From Glandiceps talaboti (lineage: Eukaryota > Hemichordata > Enteropneusta > Spengelidae), in contig NC_135569.1 in NCBI RefSeq assembly GCF_964340395.1, positions 4,448,040 through 4,512,039 of the forward strand: a stretch of 64,000 bases of DNA, given 5' to 3'. The first letter of the stretch is position 1; each line of letters begins with the position of its first letter. Shown here one piece after another: positions 1-11,024 of the stretch. A program made the translations under genes and the position numbers. The notes beneath the pieces were generated by a model. It had not been told where the DNA came from. It worked only from the letters and a program-made list of their open reading frames with translations, and searched no databases.

Positions 1-258
1 GTCATTATAACTAGGGAGCATTGTACTAGTTACAGTGACGTCATAACTATAAAGTATTGTACTAGTTACAGTGACGTCATAACTAGGAAGTATTGTACTA
101 GTTACGGTGACGTCATAACTTGGGAGTATTGTACTAGTTACAGTGACGTCACTACTTGAAAGTATTGTACTAGTTACAATGACGTCATAACTAGGAAGTA
201 TTGTACTAGTTACGGTGACGTCATAACTTGGAAGTATTCTACTAGTTACAGTTACGTC
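1..258 (+). repeat. 36-bp satellite with CRE palindromes, array 1
   Basis: About seven copies of a 36-bp unit containing GTACTAGTTACAGTGACGTC followed by ATAACTAGGGAGTATT. Nearly every unit carries the eight-base palindrome TGACGTCA, the cAMP response element. The array starts at or before the window edge. The same satellite recurs at 5560-6000 and, decayed, at 9940-10140. Confidence 0.9.
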
Positions 259-2724
259 AGCATTGTTTATTAAGTTGAAGTTTGATGGATTCGTACAAAA
301 GTTATGTTGGTAAATGGCAATGTGTAATATTACCAAGTATTGTGGTATAAGTCAGTCGTATCGTCTCAAAATTGAATGATGTCTTGCATCTATTATGAAG
401 ACAGTAAAACAGTTTGTTATTTCAACAACGCACTTTGATTAAGTACCTGTGTTCTTGTCCTGGTAAATTTCCATACATGTATTAGAACACTTACAATGTT
501 GTAAATTTGTCAGTGTATACTTTTCACATATTACTCATGTGTCTAATAAAACTTGTAAACAACAGTGTTGAATGTTTGAATTGGGTGTTTGGGTGACGTC
601 ATGTTACAATTTGGTGCTAACAAAGAGATGTTTACAATTTGAATCAAATCTGATGAAGGGAAAAGCTTCGTCTAACCTCACTCACTCACTCACTCACTCA
701 CTCACTCACTCACTCACTCACTCACTCACTCACTTCACTCGCTGGCTGGCTGGCTGGCGGAGAAAATAACTAACAGACAGACAGACAGACTGACTGACTG
801 ACTGACTGACAGGCTGACTGGCTGGCTAGTTGGCTGGTTGGATGGCTGGCTGGCTGGCCGACAGACTGACAAAATGACTCATCGACTAACCAACTGACTG
901 ACTGACTGACTGACGGATTGATTGATTGATTCATTGATTTGGTTGTGTGATTGATTGATTGTGTGATTGAGTGAGTGATTGATTTGCTCCACTTTCATTT
1001 TTTTACTTCTTCTCTAAAATGGGTTTGACTTTTCATGACCAAAGTAAAAACAAAAGTTCAAAACTTTTAATTCCGTTACTAGTACGTTAAGTAAAGTGTT
1101 CATGACATCAAATGTATTGTTAGATTCTTCTTGTTCTCGAATGGTTTATATGCTTACTAATAAACGTCCATTCATTGCAAGAAAAGGTAAGAAAGTGTTT
1201 TGTCATTCAAAGTAACTAAACAAGGTTATCGTACTCACGGTACATGGCTTACTGTCAAGAAAATTACGTAAGTCCTTTTAAGTGTTGTATTCAGATTGTC
1301 AAAAGGGTAGATGCAACTTTACAATTGAATTCTACAACAAGACATCAGACATTCAAGGCAGTCGACAACAGGAGAGTTGGATAGTCGAAATGTGTCTTGT
1401 GCTGTTCATTTGAACGACTCATTGCCACCAGCACAGCTCCGACCATTTGAAATATCACCAAGGCATTGCCACTATACAGGTAAGGGCTAAGTCATTTCGT
1501 GTAAGTACTCGTCAATTGCGACGTCAGAGATTGAGCTAAGGCTCTTTGTAACTTCTACTCTTCAATTCACACCTGTCTTGCACGGAGTACAATGGAAACC
1601 AGATCACTTGAAAACTAAGGTTACGCGGTGTAGCAAAATTTCTTACGAATATTGCTACATGTTATTGTCTGGCTGCTTTTCGTCATCTGGACAGACTTTC
1701 TTTGCCTGCGCAACAAACATCAAGACAGCCTGTCGCCAAATCACATACAATGTAACAACATATACTTAGGCAAGTCGTGATTAAAATGTACAAAAAGTGT
1801 ACTTGATTATGTGTCATGCCAGACGATAAGATTTAGCAATGTCAGATATTTATATAAGATACACTATACCCAATTTATGTTACAAGGTTTTTGTCACGTC
1901 AGTAGACGACGATCTGTTTCATCTTAACAGTCTTCCTTTGCATTATCCCTTTCATTCTAGACACACATATTAGCAGAGAGACACTCAAAATCCATCTTAC
2001 AATATGGCCAAATAAAAAATTGGGTTTCCGATGACCCTTAATTAGGCCGTCGACCCTAAATATATTTTTTTTACATTCAAACAGGTAAAATGGTGAGAAC
2101 TTACTTCCATTTCCATGTAAATTTTATTGCTAAAGTATATTTGGTAATTTTTTTTCAAATTCCCATACCAGAGAAATCATGTCTTTCCAGACTGTAAGTT
2201 AAATTTATACAGGACAGACTGCATATTATGTTCGTCTTATTTACATATAATTGTCTCCATTTACTTCAATCTGTACACTTCATCAAACAATAACAAGCAT
2301 TGTGACCAACGAGTACCTTGTCCTGGGGTTGAAACATTCTCTCTATTGTTTGTTGTTGAGTAAACGTTGGTGTCTGCGTATTGCTGCACTGCCTTTAAAT
2401 GGTTAAGTTCATTTAGAGAAAATATAGCAAGAACACAATCTTGCTATCTTAAAATGTAGAATATGCAGTTTCGTATTGGTGTCTGAGTGGTTGTATCAAA
2501 CCTCAGACCACTATAAAGATTCGTTAGAGGTCCGAGATCAAACAGAGCCCATGAATATTTGCATAAAATGGGGTGTACTTTGTCTTTTTTGGATCAAAAC
2601 ATCCAAGGAAACTCATTTTCAAGTCACCTTGGTTATCACAGTTTGTTCATAACACGTTTTATTCCCATCTATAGAAAATACACTGTGGTAGAAGGACACT
2701 GAAACAAACTGAGAATGTGGTACC
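259..2724 (+). other. Upstream region of the first K2P gene, no coding gene seen
   Basis: This is the 5' flank of the first channel gene. It contains a tetranucleotide block at about 676-735 (CTCA)n followed by GGCT, ACAG and GACT type tracts to about 920, then GATT tracts to about 985. A run ending in an acceptor-like TATAG at about 2669-2675 precedes the start codon, so a 5' UTR exon boundary there is possible. Most of the segment has a counterpart at 6000-7529, so it belongs to the duplicated unit. I see no convincing coding exon. Confidence 0.6.
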
Positions 2725-5159
2725 ATGGCCCAAACTAAAGCCAAAATGAAGAACGTGAAGAAAAAGATGAAAGAGAGAGGCTGTACCGTCCTCTTTGTGC
2801 AATATTTCAAGGATATTGACTGTGGAAACTTTGTAAAAAACTTTGCAATGTTTGCAGCAATGCTTGGCTATATATTCGCTGGTGGGGTCATGTTCAATTA
2901 TTTGGAAGGGGATTGGAACTCTGACATGGAAAACAATGCAACTTTACTTATTAATCAAACTACGACTAAGGACATCGAAAGGGAACTCATGGAGAACCTA
3001 TACATGAATGCATCAGAGCTCACCAAAGACGAATGGATTTATTTCGCTTCAAGAGAACTGAGCATGCTGCGTGAAAACGTCCTTGAACTGGAGAAAGAGT
3101 ACGAACGGGCTACATCTTTCCGGCGCTGGACCCTTTTCTCCTCGTGTTTCTACTGTGTTGGCGTTATGAGTACTCTAGGTAAGTACAAAAGTACGATTAT
3201 TCTCAATATAGTTACAATGTATATGCCAATTTCATATAAAAAAAAGTTTCTGTGAAATTTCCATTTATGAAAAAGAGATTATCTTTATCTTTGTATAAGC
3301 CCAATAAAAATGTTATTAACTACAAAAAAAATTGTCGCGCGAGCCTGACGATAAAATGAAGCAATGGTTTTTGTTCGGCCAACCAACTGATTTTCATTGT
3401 AACTTTTGGTGTATTCAGTTTTGGTTTGTTTGTTTGTTTGTTTGTTTGTTTGTTTGTTTGTTAAATGTTGCTTTACTCTAATTATTTGACAGGCTATGGT
3501 TCCGTTGATCCGATAACTCCAATGGGACGAATGGTTTGTATCGTTTACACAATGATTGGCATCCCTATGTTCCTGTCTTTCTTGACCAACTTCAGTGAGA
3601 TCGTTATCACGCCTTTAAGGTACTGCACTCGACGAATGAACCGATCAGAGCACTGTAAATGTATGAGGGTAATTTCGGTACACCATCGCCCCCCTGCTGG
3701 TGGACAGTCTGTTCAAGATCCAAAAGTTGGAATCGAGGATGAAAATCAGAACAAAAGAGACGGAACTATTTTGCAAAGGAGAGAAGATGATCAGAATGAA
3801 ATACCCCTTGATACATTTGACGGAATCGTAAAAGTTGAGAACGTTGTCAACCATACAATGCCAAATATAGAAGACTTGACTGGAGACAAGAAAGAGGATG
3901 GAGACGGTCAAAATGAAATTGTCTCGCACCTTCTTGGTGGATTGAAATCGGACGTGAATGTAGCCTTGTCTGAAGATAAAGACGGTCCTAAAGATGACGG
4001 TGAAGATAAAAATGAAACAGTATCTCTATTGATGGATGGACTGAAGATGGGTGACGAGGGCTTAATGAATGATGGACGCCAGCGTGGGGATACAAAAGAC
4101 AGCGAGGGTGCCAATAAAGATGACAAAGATGCTAATGATGGTGAAACGAATGAAACTGTTTCTCTTCTGATGGATGGACTTCAAATGGGTGCTGACATGT
4201 TAGCAACTGATGGCGACATTCCTATAGATATGACAGACAAATTGGAATCTATGGTAGACAGCAAAGATGGTAATGATAGCGATGATGAAAATGCAGCGTT
4301 TTCCCTACTCATGGATGGACTTAAAATGGGTGCTGAGGTGGCGTTTGAAAAGTTAGCAAAGGATGGTGACAATCCTATTACAGAGATCACAGATAATCCG
4401 ACTGATATCTTGTCTGCCTTATCTGATGGATTAAAGTCCGGCACAGGGTTAGTTCCAGACATTTTAACAAATGACAAAGATGATTCTAACGATAAGAAGG
4501 ACGGCGATGATGGAAATGGTGTCTCGTTCTTAATGGATGGATTGTTAGATGGCGCTGAAATGGCTATCGAAACTTTTGCTGGAAACGGCCCGGGAGGTAG
4601 CGGAGATCCCAATACAAATATCCCATTAGAGGAAATGATATCAGTTGAGGAAATGGCACTCGGAATGATACCAATTGACCTAGGTCCAATGGAAGGAACT
4701 GGAGACAACGGAGGTGGCAAACAAGGTGCAAATGGTCCAAACATGAAGAAAGGCAAAAATCACCCCGTGCTTTTTCTCTCTGTAATTCTGTTATTGTGGA
4801 TCGTATTGGGTTCCCTTTTCTTGATTAAGTTACACCCCGAATGGACTTATTTAGATGCATTCTATTTCACTATCATTACCTTCACAACCATTGGTTTCGG
4901 TGATCTTGTTGTCATGGATACGGGGCACGGAGAGAGCAATACAATAAGACTGACTATGTTAGGAGCTTATATCGTTATAGGGCTGGTGGTGATATCTATT
5001 GCTCTAGATGCAGCACGAAGACAAGTAAATGTACTGATGGGGAGACTTCTGAGGAAGATATTGATCACACAACGAAAGCATTGTAAATGGATTCCTGTCA
5101 GGAGAGTCTGTTTACTGATAAGAAGATTCAAACCACCTCGTAGAAGGCGCAAAAAGTAA
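2725..5159 (+). CDS. Two-pore-domain potassium channel (K2P/KCNK type), copy A
   Basis: Two coding exons, 2725-3178 and 3493-5159, joined inside the first glycine of the first filter (phase 1), give 706 aa. Features: basic N-terminus; TM1 at about 37-60; extracellular cap with N-glycosylation sequons at N71, N77 and N95; pore helix 1 and filter TLGYGS at 150-155; TM2 at 164-184 (IGIPMFLSFL); a very long acidic loop at about 188-570; TM3 at 576-596; pore 2 TTIGFGD with GFG at 619-621; TM4 at about 639-657; basic tail. Two P-domains in one chain define K2P background K+ channels, which work as plasma-membrane dimers. The loop holds about six imperfect repeats around SLLMDGLKMG. A long TM2-TM3 loop is also a trait of KCNK18 (TRESK), but I cannot show orthology. 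ATG 2725 lies in ACCATGG, a strong initiation context. The CTAG/GTAAGT donor and TTTGACAG acceptor are clear. Confidence 0.9.
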
Positions 5160-5559
5160 ATCTACCTAGCTGATGATATGATGTAGAAAGCATGAATCAT
5201 CTCGGTACGCCTGTCAGGAGGGCTATTCATTTTACATATATTGTAGGGGTGTCTCAAGAAACCACTTTTAAGGCAAATCCCCCCCCCCCCCCAGATAAAA
5301 TAAGAACGCGCTCCTCGGTCATTAAGCAATCAACAGACAGTAACATAACAATCTTTATACCATGAATTATTTACTAGAATTCAAAATCGTGTTCATGACA
5401 CCAGGTCAGCGCTAGCCCAGTGGCCCATCCCAAGAGCCTAAACCAGGTTTAGTGTAAGTCATTCTATAGATGTGTCATTTATCGTTATGATATGAATGTT
5501 TAGTATGTAATTATGTCAGTATTTCACCAGAATGCGAAAATATAACTTTAGAAGGAGAA
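5160..5559. other. 3' flank of K2P copy A
   Basis: Non-coding. It holds a poly-C run at about 5280 and an AATAAA-like signal in GATAAAATAAGA at about 5294. It is nearly duplicated at 9529-9935. Confidence 0.6.
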
Positions 5560-6000
5560 TTGTATACTACAGTAGTTTGAGTGACGTCATCATAACTAAG
5601 GAGTATAGTACCAGTAACATGGTGTATTCATAACCAGATAGTATTGTTCTATTTACAGTGACGTCATCATAACTAGGAGGTATTGCACTATTTACACTGG
5701 TGTCACTATAACAAGGGAGTATTTTACATTTCTAATTACCTTGATGTCATAACTAGGGATCATTTTGCTACAGTTACTTCATTATAACTAGGGAGTATTG
5801 TCTAGTTACAGTGACGTCATAACTAGGGAGTATTGTACTAGTTACAGTGACGTCATTACTAGGGAGTATTGTACTAGTTACAGTGACGTCATAACTAGGG
5901 AGTATTGTACTAATTACAGCAACGTCATAACTTGGGATTATTGTACTAGTTACAGTGACGTCATAACTTGGAAGTATTGTACTAGTTACAGTGACGTCAG
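5560..6000 (+). repeat. 36-bp CRE-bearing satellite, array 2 (between the channel genes)
   Basis: About twelve units of the same 36-bp satellite as at 1-258. The 5' units are diverged; the 3' units (5800-6000) are near-canonical, each with TGACGTCA or a one-base variant. The array separates the 3' flank of copy A from the 5' flank of copy B. Confidence 0.9.
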
Positions 6001-6282
6001 CATTGTTTATTAAGTAATGTCGATAAATGGCAATGTGTAATATTACCAAGTATTGTGGTATTAGTCAGTCGTATCGTCTCAAATTTGAATGATGTCTTGC
6101 ATCTATTATGAAGGACAGTAAAAATACCTCGTTATTTCAAACTTATGTGTCTAATAAAACTTGTAAACAACAGTGTTGAATGTTTGAATTGGGTGTTCGG
6201 GTGACGTCATGTTACAATTTGGTGCTGACAAAGAGATGTTTTACAATTGATTTAAGTCCCATCAAGGGAAAAGCTTCGTTCA

Positions 6283-6310
6283 AACTCACTCACTCACTCA
6301 CTCACTCGCT

Positions 6311-6356
<46 letters not shown>

Positions 6357-6786
6357 TTGGTTGGTTGGTTGGTTGGTTGGTTGGTTGGTTGGTTGGTTGG
6401 TTGGTTGGTTGGCGAAAAAATGACGAACAGACTGACTGACTGACTGGCTGGCTGGCCGACAGACTGAAAAAATGACTCATCGACTTACCAATCGACTGAC
6501 TGTTTGGTTGGTTGGTTGGTTGGTTGGTTGGTTGGTTGGTTGGTTGGTTGGGTGGGTGGGTGAGTGAGTGAGTGAGTGAGTGAGTGAGTGAGTGAGTGAG
6601 TGAGTGAGTGAGTGAGTGAGTGAGTGAGTGAGTGAGTGAGTGAGTGAGTGAGTGAGTGAGTGAGTGAGTGAGTGAGTGAGTGAGCGAGCGAGCGAGCGAG
6701 CGAGCGAGCGAGTGAGTAGTGGGTGGGTGGGTGGGTGGGTGAGTGAGTGAGTGAGTGAGTGAGTGAGTGAGTGAGTGAGTGAGTGT
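6283..6786. repeat. Block of switching tetranucleotide microsatellites
   Basis: Homogeneous tetranucleotide runs in succession: CTCA (6283-6307), GGCT (about 6316-6356), GGTT (to about 6411), GACT and GGCT mixed, GGTT (about 6504-6550), GGGT, GTGA (about 6560-6683), GCGA (6684-6710), GGGT, and GTGA again (to 6786). Neighbouring blocks mostly differ by one base of the unit. The shorter related block in the first duplication unit lies at 676-985. Long translated frames here (LTHS, GWLA, NQPT) are artefacts of the repeat. Confidence 0.95.
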
Positions 6787-7529
6787 GATTTGCTCCATTT
6801 TCAACAATTGTTTACTTTTGATATCATTTGTTTTTCTCTAAAAATGGGTTTGACCAAATTAAAAACAAAAGTTCAAAACTTTTAATTCCGTTACTAGTTA
6901 TAGTACGTTAAGTAAAGCGTTCATGACATTGTATATATTGTTCTTGTTCTCGGATGGTTTATATGCTCACTAATAAACGTCCATTCGTTGAAAGAAAAGG
7001 AAACAGTATTTTTATTATTCAAAGTAACCCAAACAAGGTTATCGTACTCATGGCACATGCCAATGAACACGTAACAGAAAATTGGTAAGTCCTTTTTAAT
7101 TGTTGTATTCAGATCTCCAATTCAAAAAAGATAGCAGCAACTTTACCACTGAAATCTACAACAAGACATCAGACATTCAAAGCAGTCGACAACAGGAGAG
7201 TTGGACAGTCGAAATGTGTCTTGTGCTGTTGATTTGAACGCATTGCCACCAGTACTGCTACGACCATTTGAAATATCACCGAGGGGTGTAGAATGTGCTG
7301 TTTCCTATTGATATATATATATGCGTTGTTGTCTCAGAGTCCATGAATATTTTGCATAAAAAAAATTGGGTCTACTTTGTTTGTGTTAACAACAGACAGT
7401 GGAGGGGACATCAAAGGAAATTAATTTGCAAGTTATCTAAGTTTGTACATGACACGTTTCATCCCCGCCTCGTCTATAGAAAATACACGGTGGTAGAAGG
7501 ACACTGAAACAAACTGTGAATGTGATATC
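6787..7529 (+). other. Upstream region of the second K2P gene
   Basis: Counterpart of roughly 985-2724 with large deletions. No coding exon is seen. The final about 60 bases before the start codon match those upstream of copy A, including a TATAG acceptor-like site. Confidence 0.6.
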
Positions 7530-9528
7530 ATGGTCCAAACTAAAACCAAAATGAAGAACGTGAAGAAAAAGATGAAAAAGAAAGGCTGTGCCGTCCTCTT
7601 TGTGCAATATTTCAAGGAAATTGACTGTGGAAACTTTGTGAAAAACTTTGCAATGTTTGCAGCAATGCTTGGCTATATATTCGCTGGTGGGGTCATGTTC
7701 AATTATTTGGAAGGGGATTGGAACTCTGACATGGAAAACAATGTAACTTTACTTATTAATCAAACTGCGACTAAGGACATCCAAAGGGAACTCATGGAGA
7801 ACCTATACATGAATGCATCAGAGCTCACCAAAGACGAATGGATTTATTTCGCTTCAAGAGAGCTGAGTATAATGCGTGAAAACGTCCTTGAAATGGAGAA
7901 AGAGTACGAACGGGCTACGTCTTTCCGGCGCTGGACCCTATTCTCCTCGTGTTTCTACTGTGTTGGCGTTATGAGTACTCTAGGTAAGTACGATAGTACG
8001 ATTATTCTCAATATAGGTACAATGTATATGCCAGACAATAAAATGTAGCAATGTTGGGAAGATTTTTGTCGCGCCTGACGATAAAATGAAGCAATGAATT
8101 TTGTCCGGCCAACCAAAATTTTGTTTCAGTTTTCATGGTTTTCATTGTATATTTTGGTGCATTGACTTTTGGTTTGTTTGTTAAATGTTGCTTTACTCTA
8201 ATTATTTGACAGGCTATGGTTCCGTTGATCCGATAACTCCAATGGGACGAATGGTTTGTATCGTTTACACTATGCTTGGCATCCCTATGTTTCTGTCTTT
8301 TTTGACCAACTTCAGTGAGATTGTTATCACGCCTTTGAGGTACTGCACTCGACGAATGAACCAATCAGAGCACTGTAAATGTATGAGGGTAACTTCGGTA
8401 CACCATCGCCCCCCTGCTGGTGGACAGTCTGTTCAAGATCCAAAAGTTGGACTCGAGGATAAAAATCCGAACAAAAGAGACGGAACTATTTTGCAAAGGA
8501 GAGAAGATGGTCAGAATGAAATACCCCTTGATACATTTGACAGAATCGTAAAAGTTGAGAACGTTGTCAACCATACAATGCCAAATATAGAAGACTTGAC
8601 TGGAGACAAGAAAGAGGATGGAGACGGTCAAAATCTTGGTGGATTGAAAACGGATGTGAGTGCAGCCTTGTCTGAAGATAAAGACGGTCCTAAAGATGAT
8701 GGTGAAGATAAAAATGAAACAGTATCTCTATTGATGGATGGACAGAAGATTGGTGACGAGGGCTTAATGAATGATGAACGCCAGCGTGAGGATACGAAAG
8801 ACGGTGATGGTGCCAATAAAGATGAAAAAGATACTAGCGATGGTGAAAAGAATAAAATTGTTTCTCTTCTGATGAATGAACTTCAAATGGATGCTGTGAC
8901 CTCACTGAATGATGGAAGCAGTCCTATAGATCTGACGGACAAATCAGAATCTATTGTAGACAGCACAGATGATAATGATAGTGATGATGAGAATTCAGAG
9001 GAAATGATATTAGTTGATGAAATGGCACTCGGAATGATACCAATTGACCTAGGTCCAATGGAAGGAACTGGAGACAACGGAGGCGGCAAACAAGGTGCAG
9101 ATGGTCCAAACATGAAGAAAGGCAAAAATTATCCCATGCTTTTTCTTTCCATAATTATGTTATTGTGGATCGTATTGGGGTCCCTTTTCTTGACTAAGTT
9201 ACACCCCGAATGGACTTATTTAGATGCCTTCTATTTCACTATCATTACCTTTACAACCATTGGTTTTGGTGATCTTGTTGTCATGGATACGGGGCATGGA
9301 GAGAGCGATACAATAAGACTGACTATGTTAGGAGCTTATATCGTTATAGGCCTAGTGGTGATGTCCATTGCTCTAGATGCTGCACGAAGAGAAGTAAATG
9401 TACTGATGGGGAGACTTCTGAGGAAGATATTGATCACACAACGAAAGTTTTGTAAGTGCATTCCTTTCAGGAGAGTCTGTTTACTGAAAAGAAGATTCAA
9501 ACCACTTCGTAGAAGGCTTAAAAAGTAA
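7530..9528 (+). CDS. Two-pore-domain potassium channel (K2P/KCNK type), copy B
   Basis: Paralogue of the gene at 2725, with exons 7530-7983 and 8213-9528 and the same phase-1 intron inside the first GYG, giving 589 aa. Exon 1 and the TM2, TM3, pore 2 and TM4 regions are almost identical to copy A. The protein is 117 aa shorter, nearly all of it in the TM2-TM3 loop. Only about three diverged repeat units remain (LGGLKTD, SLLMDGQKIG and SLLMNELQMD), and the chain then joins directly to the EEMILVDEMALGMIP segment that follows the repeats in copy A. The second filter TTIGFGD and the first STLGYGS are intact, so it should still form a channel. The intron is shorter (229 versus 314 bp). Copies A and B may differ mainly in cytoplasmic regulation through this loop. 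Confidence 0.9.
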
Positions 9529-10190
9529 ATCTACCTAGCTGATATGATGTAGAAAGCATGAATCATCTCGGTACGCCTGTCAGGAGGGCTATTCATTTTA
9601 CATATATTGTAGGGGTGTCCCAAGAAACCACTTTTAATGAAAATGCTCCTCCCCAGATAAAATAAGAACGCTCCCTAATTTGACCTCGGTCATTAAGCAA
9701 TCAACAGACAGTAACATAACAATCTTTATGCCATAAATTATTTACTAGAATTCAAAATCATGTTCATGACACCAGGTCAGCGCTAGCCCAATGGCCCATC
9801 CCAAGAGCCTAAACCAGTCTTAGTGTAAGTCATTCTATAGATGTATCATTTATCGTTATGATATGAGTGATTAGTATGTAATTATATCAGTATTTCACCA
9901 GGATGCGAAAATATAACTAAGGAGAATTGTATACTACAGTAGTTTGAGTGATGTCATCGTAACTAAGGAGTATAGTAACAGTAACATGATGTATTCATAA
10001 CCAGATAGTATTATTCTATTTACAGTGACGTCATCATAACTAAGAGATATGGCACTATTTACTCTAGTGTCACTATAACGAGGGAGTCTTTTACATTTCT
10101 AATTACCTTGACGTCATAACTAGGGATCATTTTGCTACAGTTACTTCATTAAGATTGTTATTGTACTATTATAAGATTATTAACTTGGAA
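9529..10190. other. 3' flank of K2P copy B with decayed CRE satellite
   Basis: Near-copy of 5160-5790. From about 9940 to 10140 it contains diverged 36-bp satellite units, with TGACGTCA surviving at about 10026 and 10109. Homology to the first unit stops near 10150. No gene is seen. Confidence 0.7.
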
Positions 10191-10199
10191 TAAAAGAAG

Positions 10200-10750
10200 A
10201 CTATACACCTGGAACAAAATGTCGTCTGGCTTGACAAAGCTCTGATTTACACTTCTTCAATTTATCATCTGACCTCAGGTCACTATTAGAGAAGACCTGA
10301 CTCAACAAAAATCTTACCCACACACGACAGTGCTACATTTTATCGTCTGGATCAAAAATCTTACCGACAGCGCTACATTTTGTCTTCTTACTCAACAAAA
10401 ATCTTACCAACAGTGATACATTAACATTTTATCGTCTGACTCATCAAAAATCTTATAAACGGTGCTACATTTTATCGTCTGGATCAAAAATCTTACCAAC
10501 AGCTACATTTAATCGTCTGACTCAACAAAAATCTTACCAACAGTGCTACTTTTTATCGTCTGGCTCAACAAAATCTTACCTACAGTGTCACATTTTACCG
10601 TCTTGCTCAACAAAATCTTACTACAGTGCTACATTTTATCGTCTGGCTCAACAAAAATCTTACCAAGTTACTAACAGTGCTACATTTTATCGTCTGACTC
10701 ACAAAAACCTTACCTAGGCCTATAGGCTACAGTGCTACATTTTATCATCT
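10200..10750 (+). repeat. ~45-bp minisatellite (ATTTTATCGTCTGGCTCAAC type)
   Basis: About eleven imperfect copies of a 40-50-bp unit: ATTTTATCGTCTGRCTCAAC, then AAAAATCTTACCAACAGTGCTAC. Unit length varies. Short pieces of the same unit in reverse orientation occur in the K2P introns and near 29.1 kb. The array lies between the second channel gene and ZDHHC23. Confidence 0.85.
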
Positions 10751-11024
10751 GGCTGGCTGGCTGGATATGGTTGGTTGGTTGGTTGGATGGAGGGATACAA
10801 ATCTGGTATTGACCTTCTGTAAAGGAGTAGACTAAATGGGCTAAGAAACTTGTACCCTATCCCTACAAATATATACAATTAAGACGAAAAAATAAGCACA
10901 GCAGACGTGAAATACGGTAAATGTATTCTAGTACTATCGCCCGTACGTAAATTTTGAAACCCCTATCTTAAGCACAATGATATAAAATTTAATATTTTTA
11001 CATTCCTAGGGGGTCATTTTCAAA

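Larger units (their letters stand above)
1..10150. repeat. Tandem segmental duplication carrying two K2P channel genes
   Basis: Two long units in direct orientation, about 1-5780 and 5780-10150, match along most of their length. Matching landmarks are the 36-bp satellite, the segment beginning GCATTGTTTATTAAGT (about 261 and 6000), the tetranucleotide tracts (about 680 and 6285), the channel start codons (2725 and 7530), the channel stops (5159 and 9528) and the 3' flank around TTTGAGTGA (about 5577 and 9945). The second unit is shorter because of deletions upstream of the gene and inside the channel loop. Exonic identity is very high by eye, so the duplication looks recent, or has been kept similar by gene conversion. 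Both junctions fall in or next to the satellite, which suggests unequal exchange through it. Confidence 0.85.

Noticed and set aside
4380-4400. Calcineurin docking motif (PxIxIT) in the K2P loop, as in TRESK
   Set aside because: PITEITD has the wrong residue at position 3; resemblance too weak to call.
4181-4756. 191-codon antisense open frame across the K2P loop (and shorter ones at 3645-4126 and 8365-9125)
   Set aside because: Shadow of the real coding exon; the repetitive acidic loop leaves the opposite strand open.
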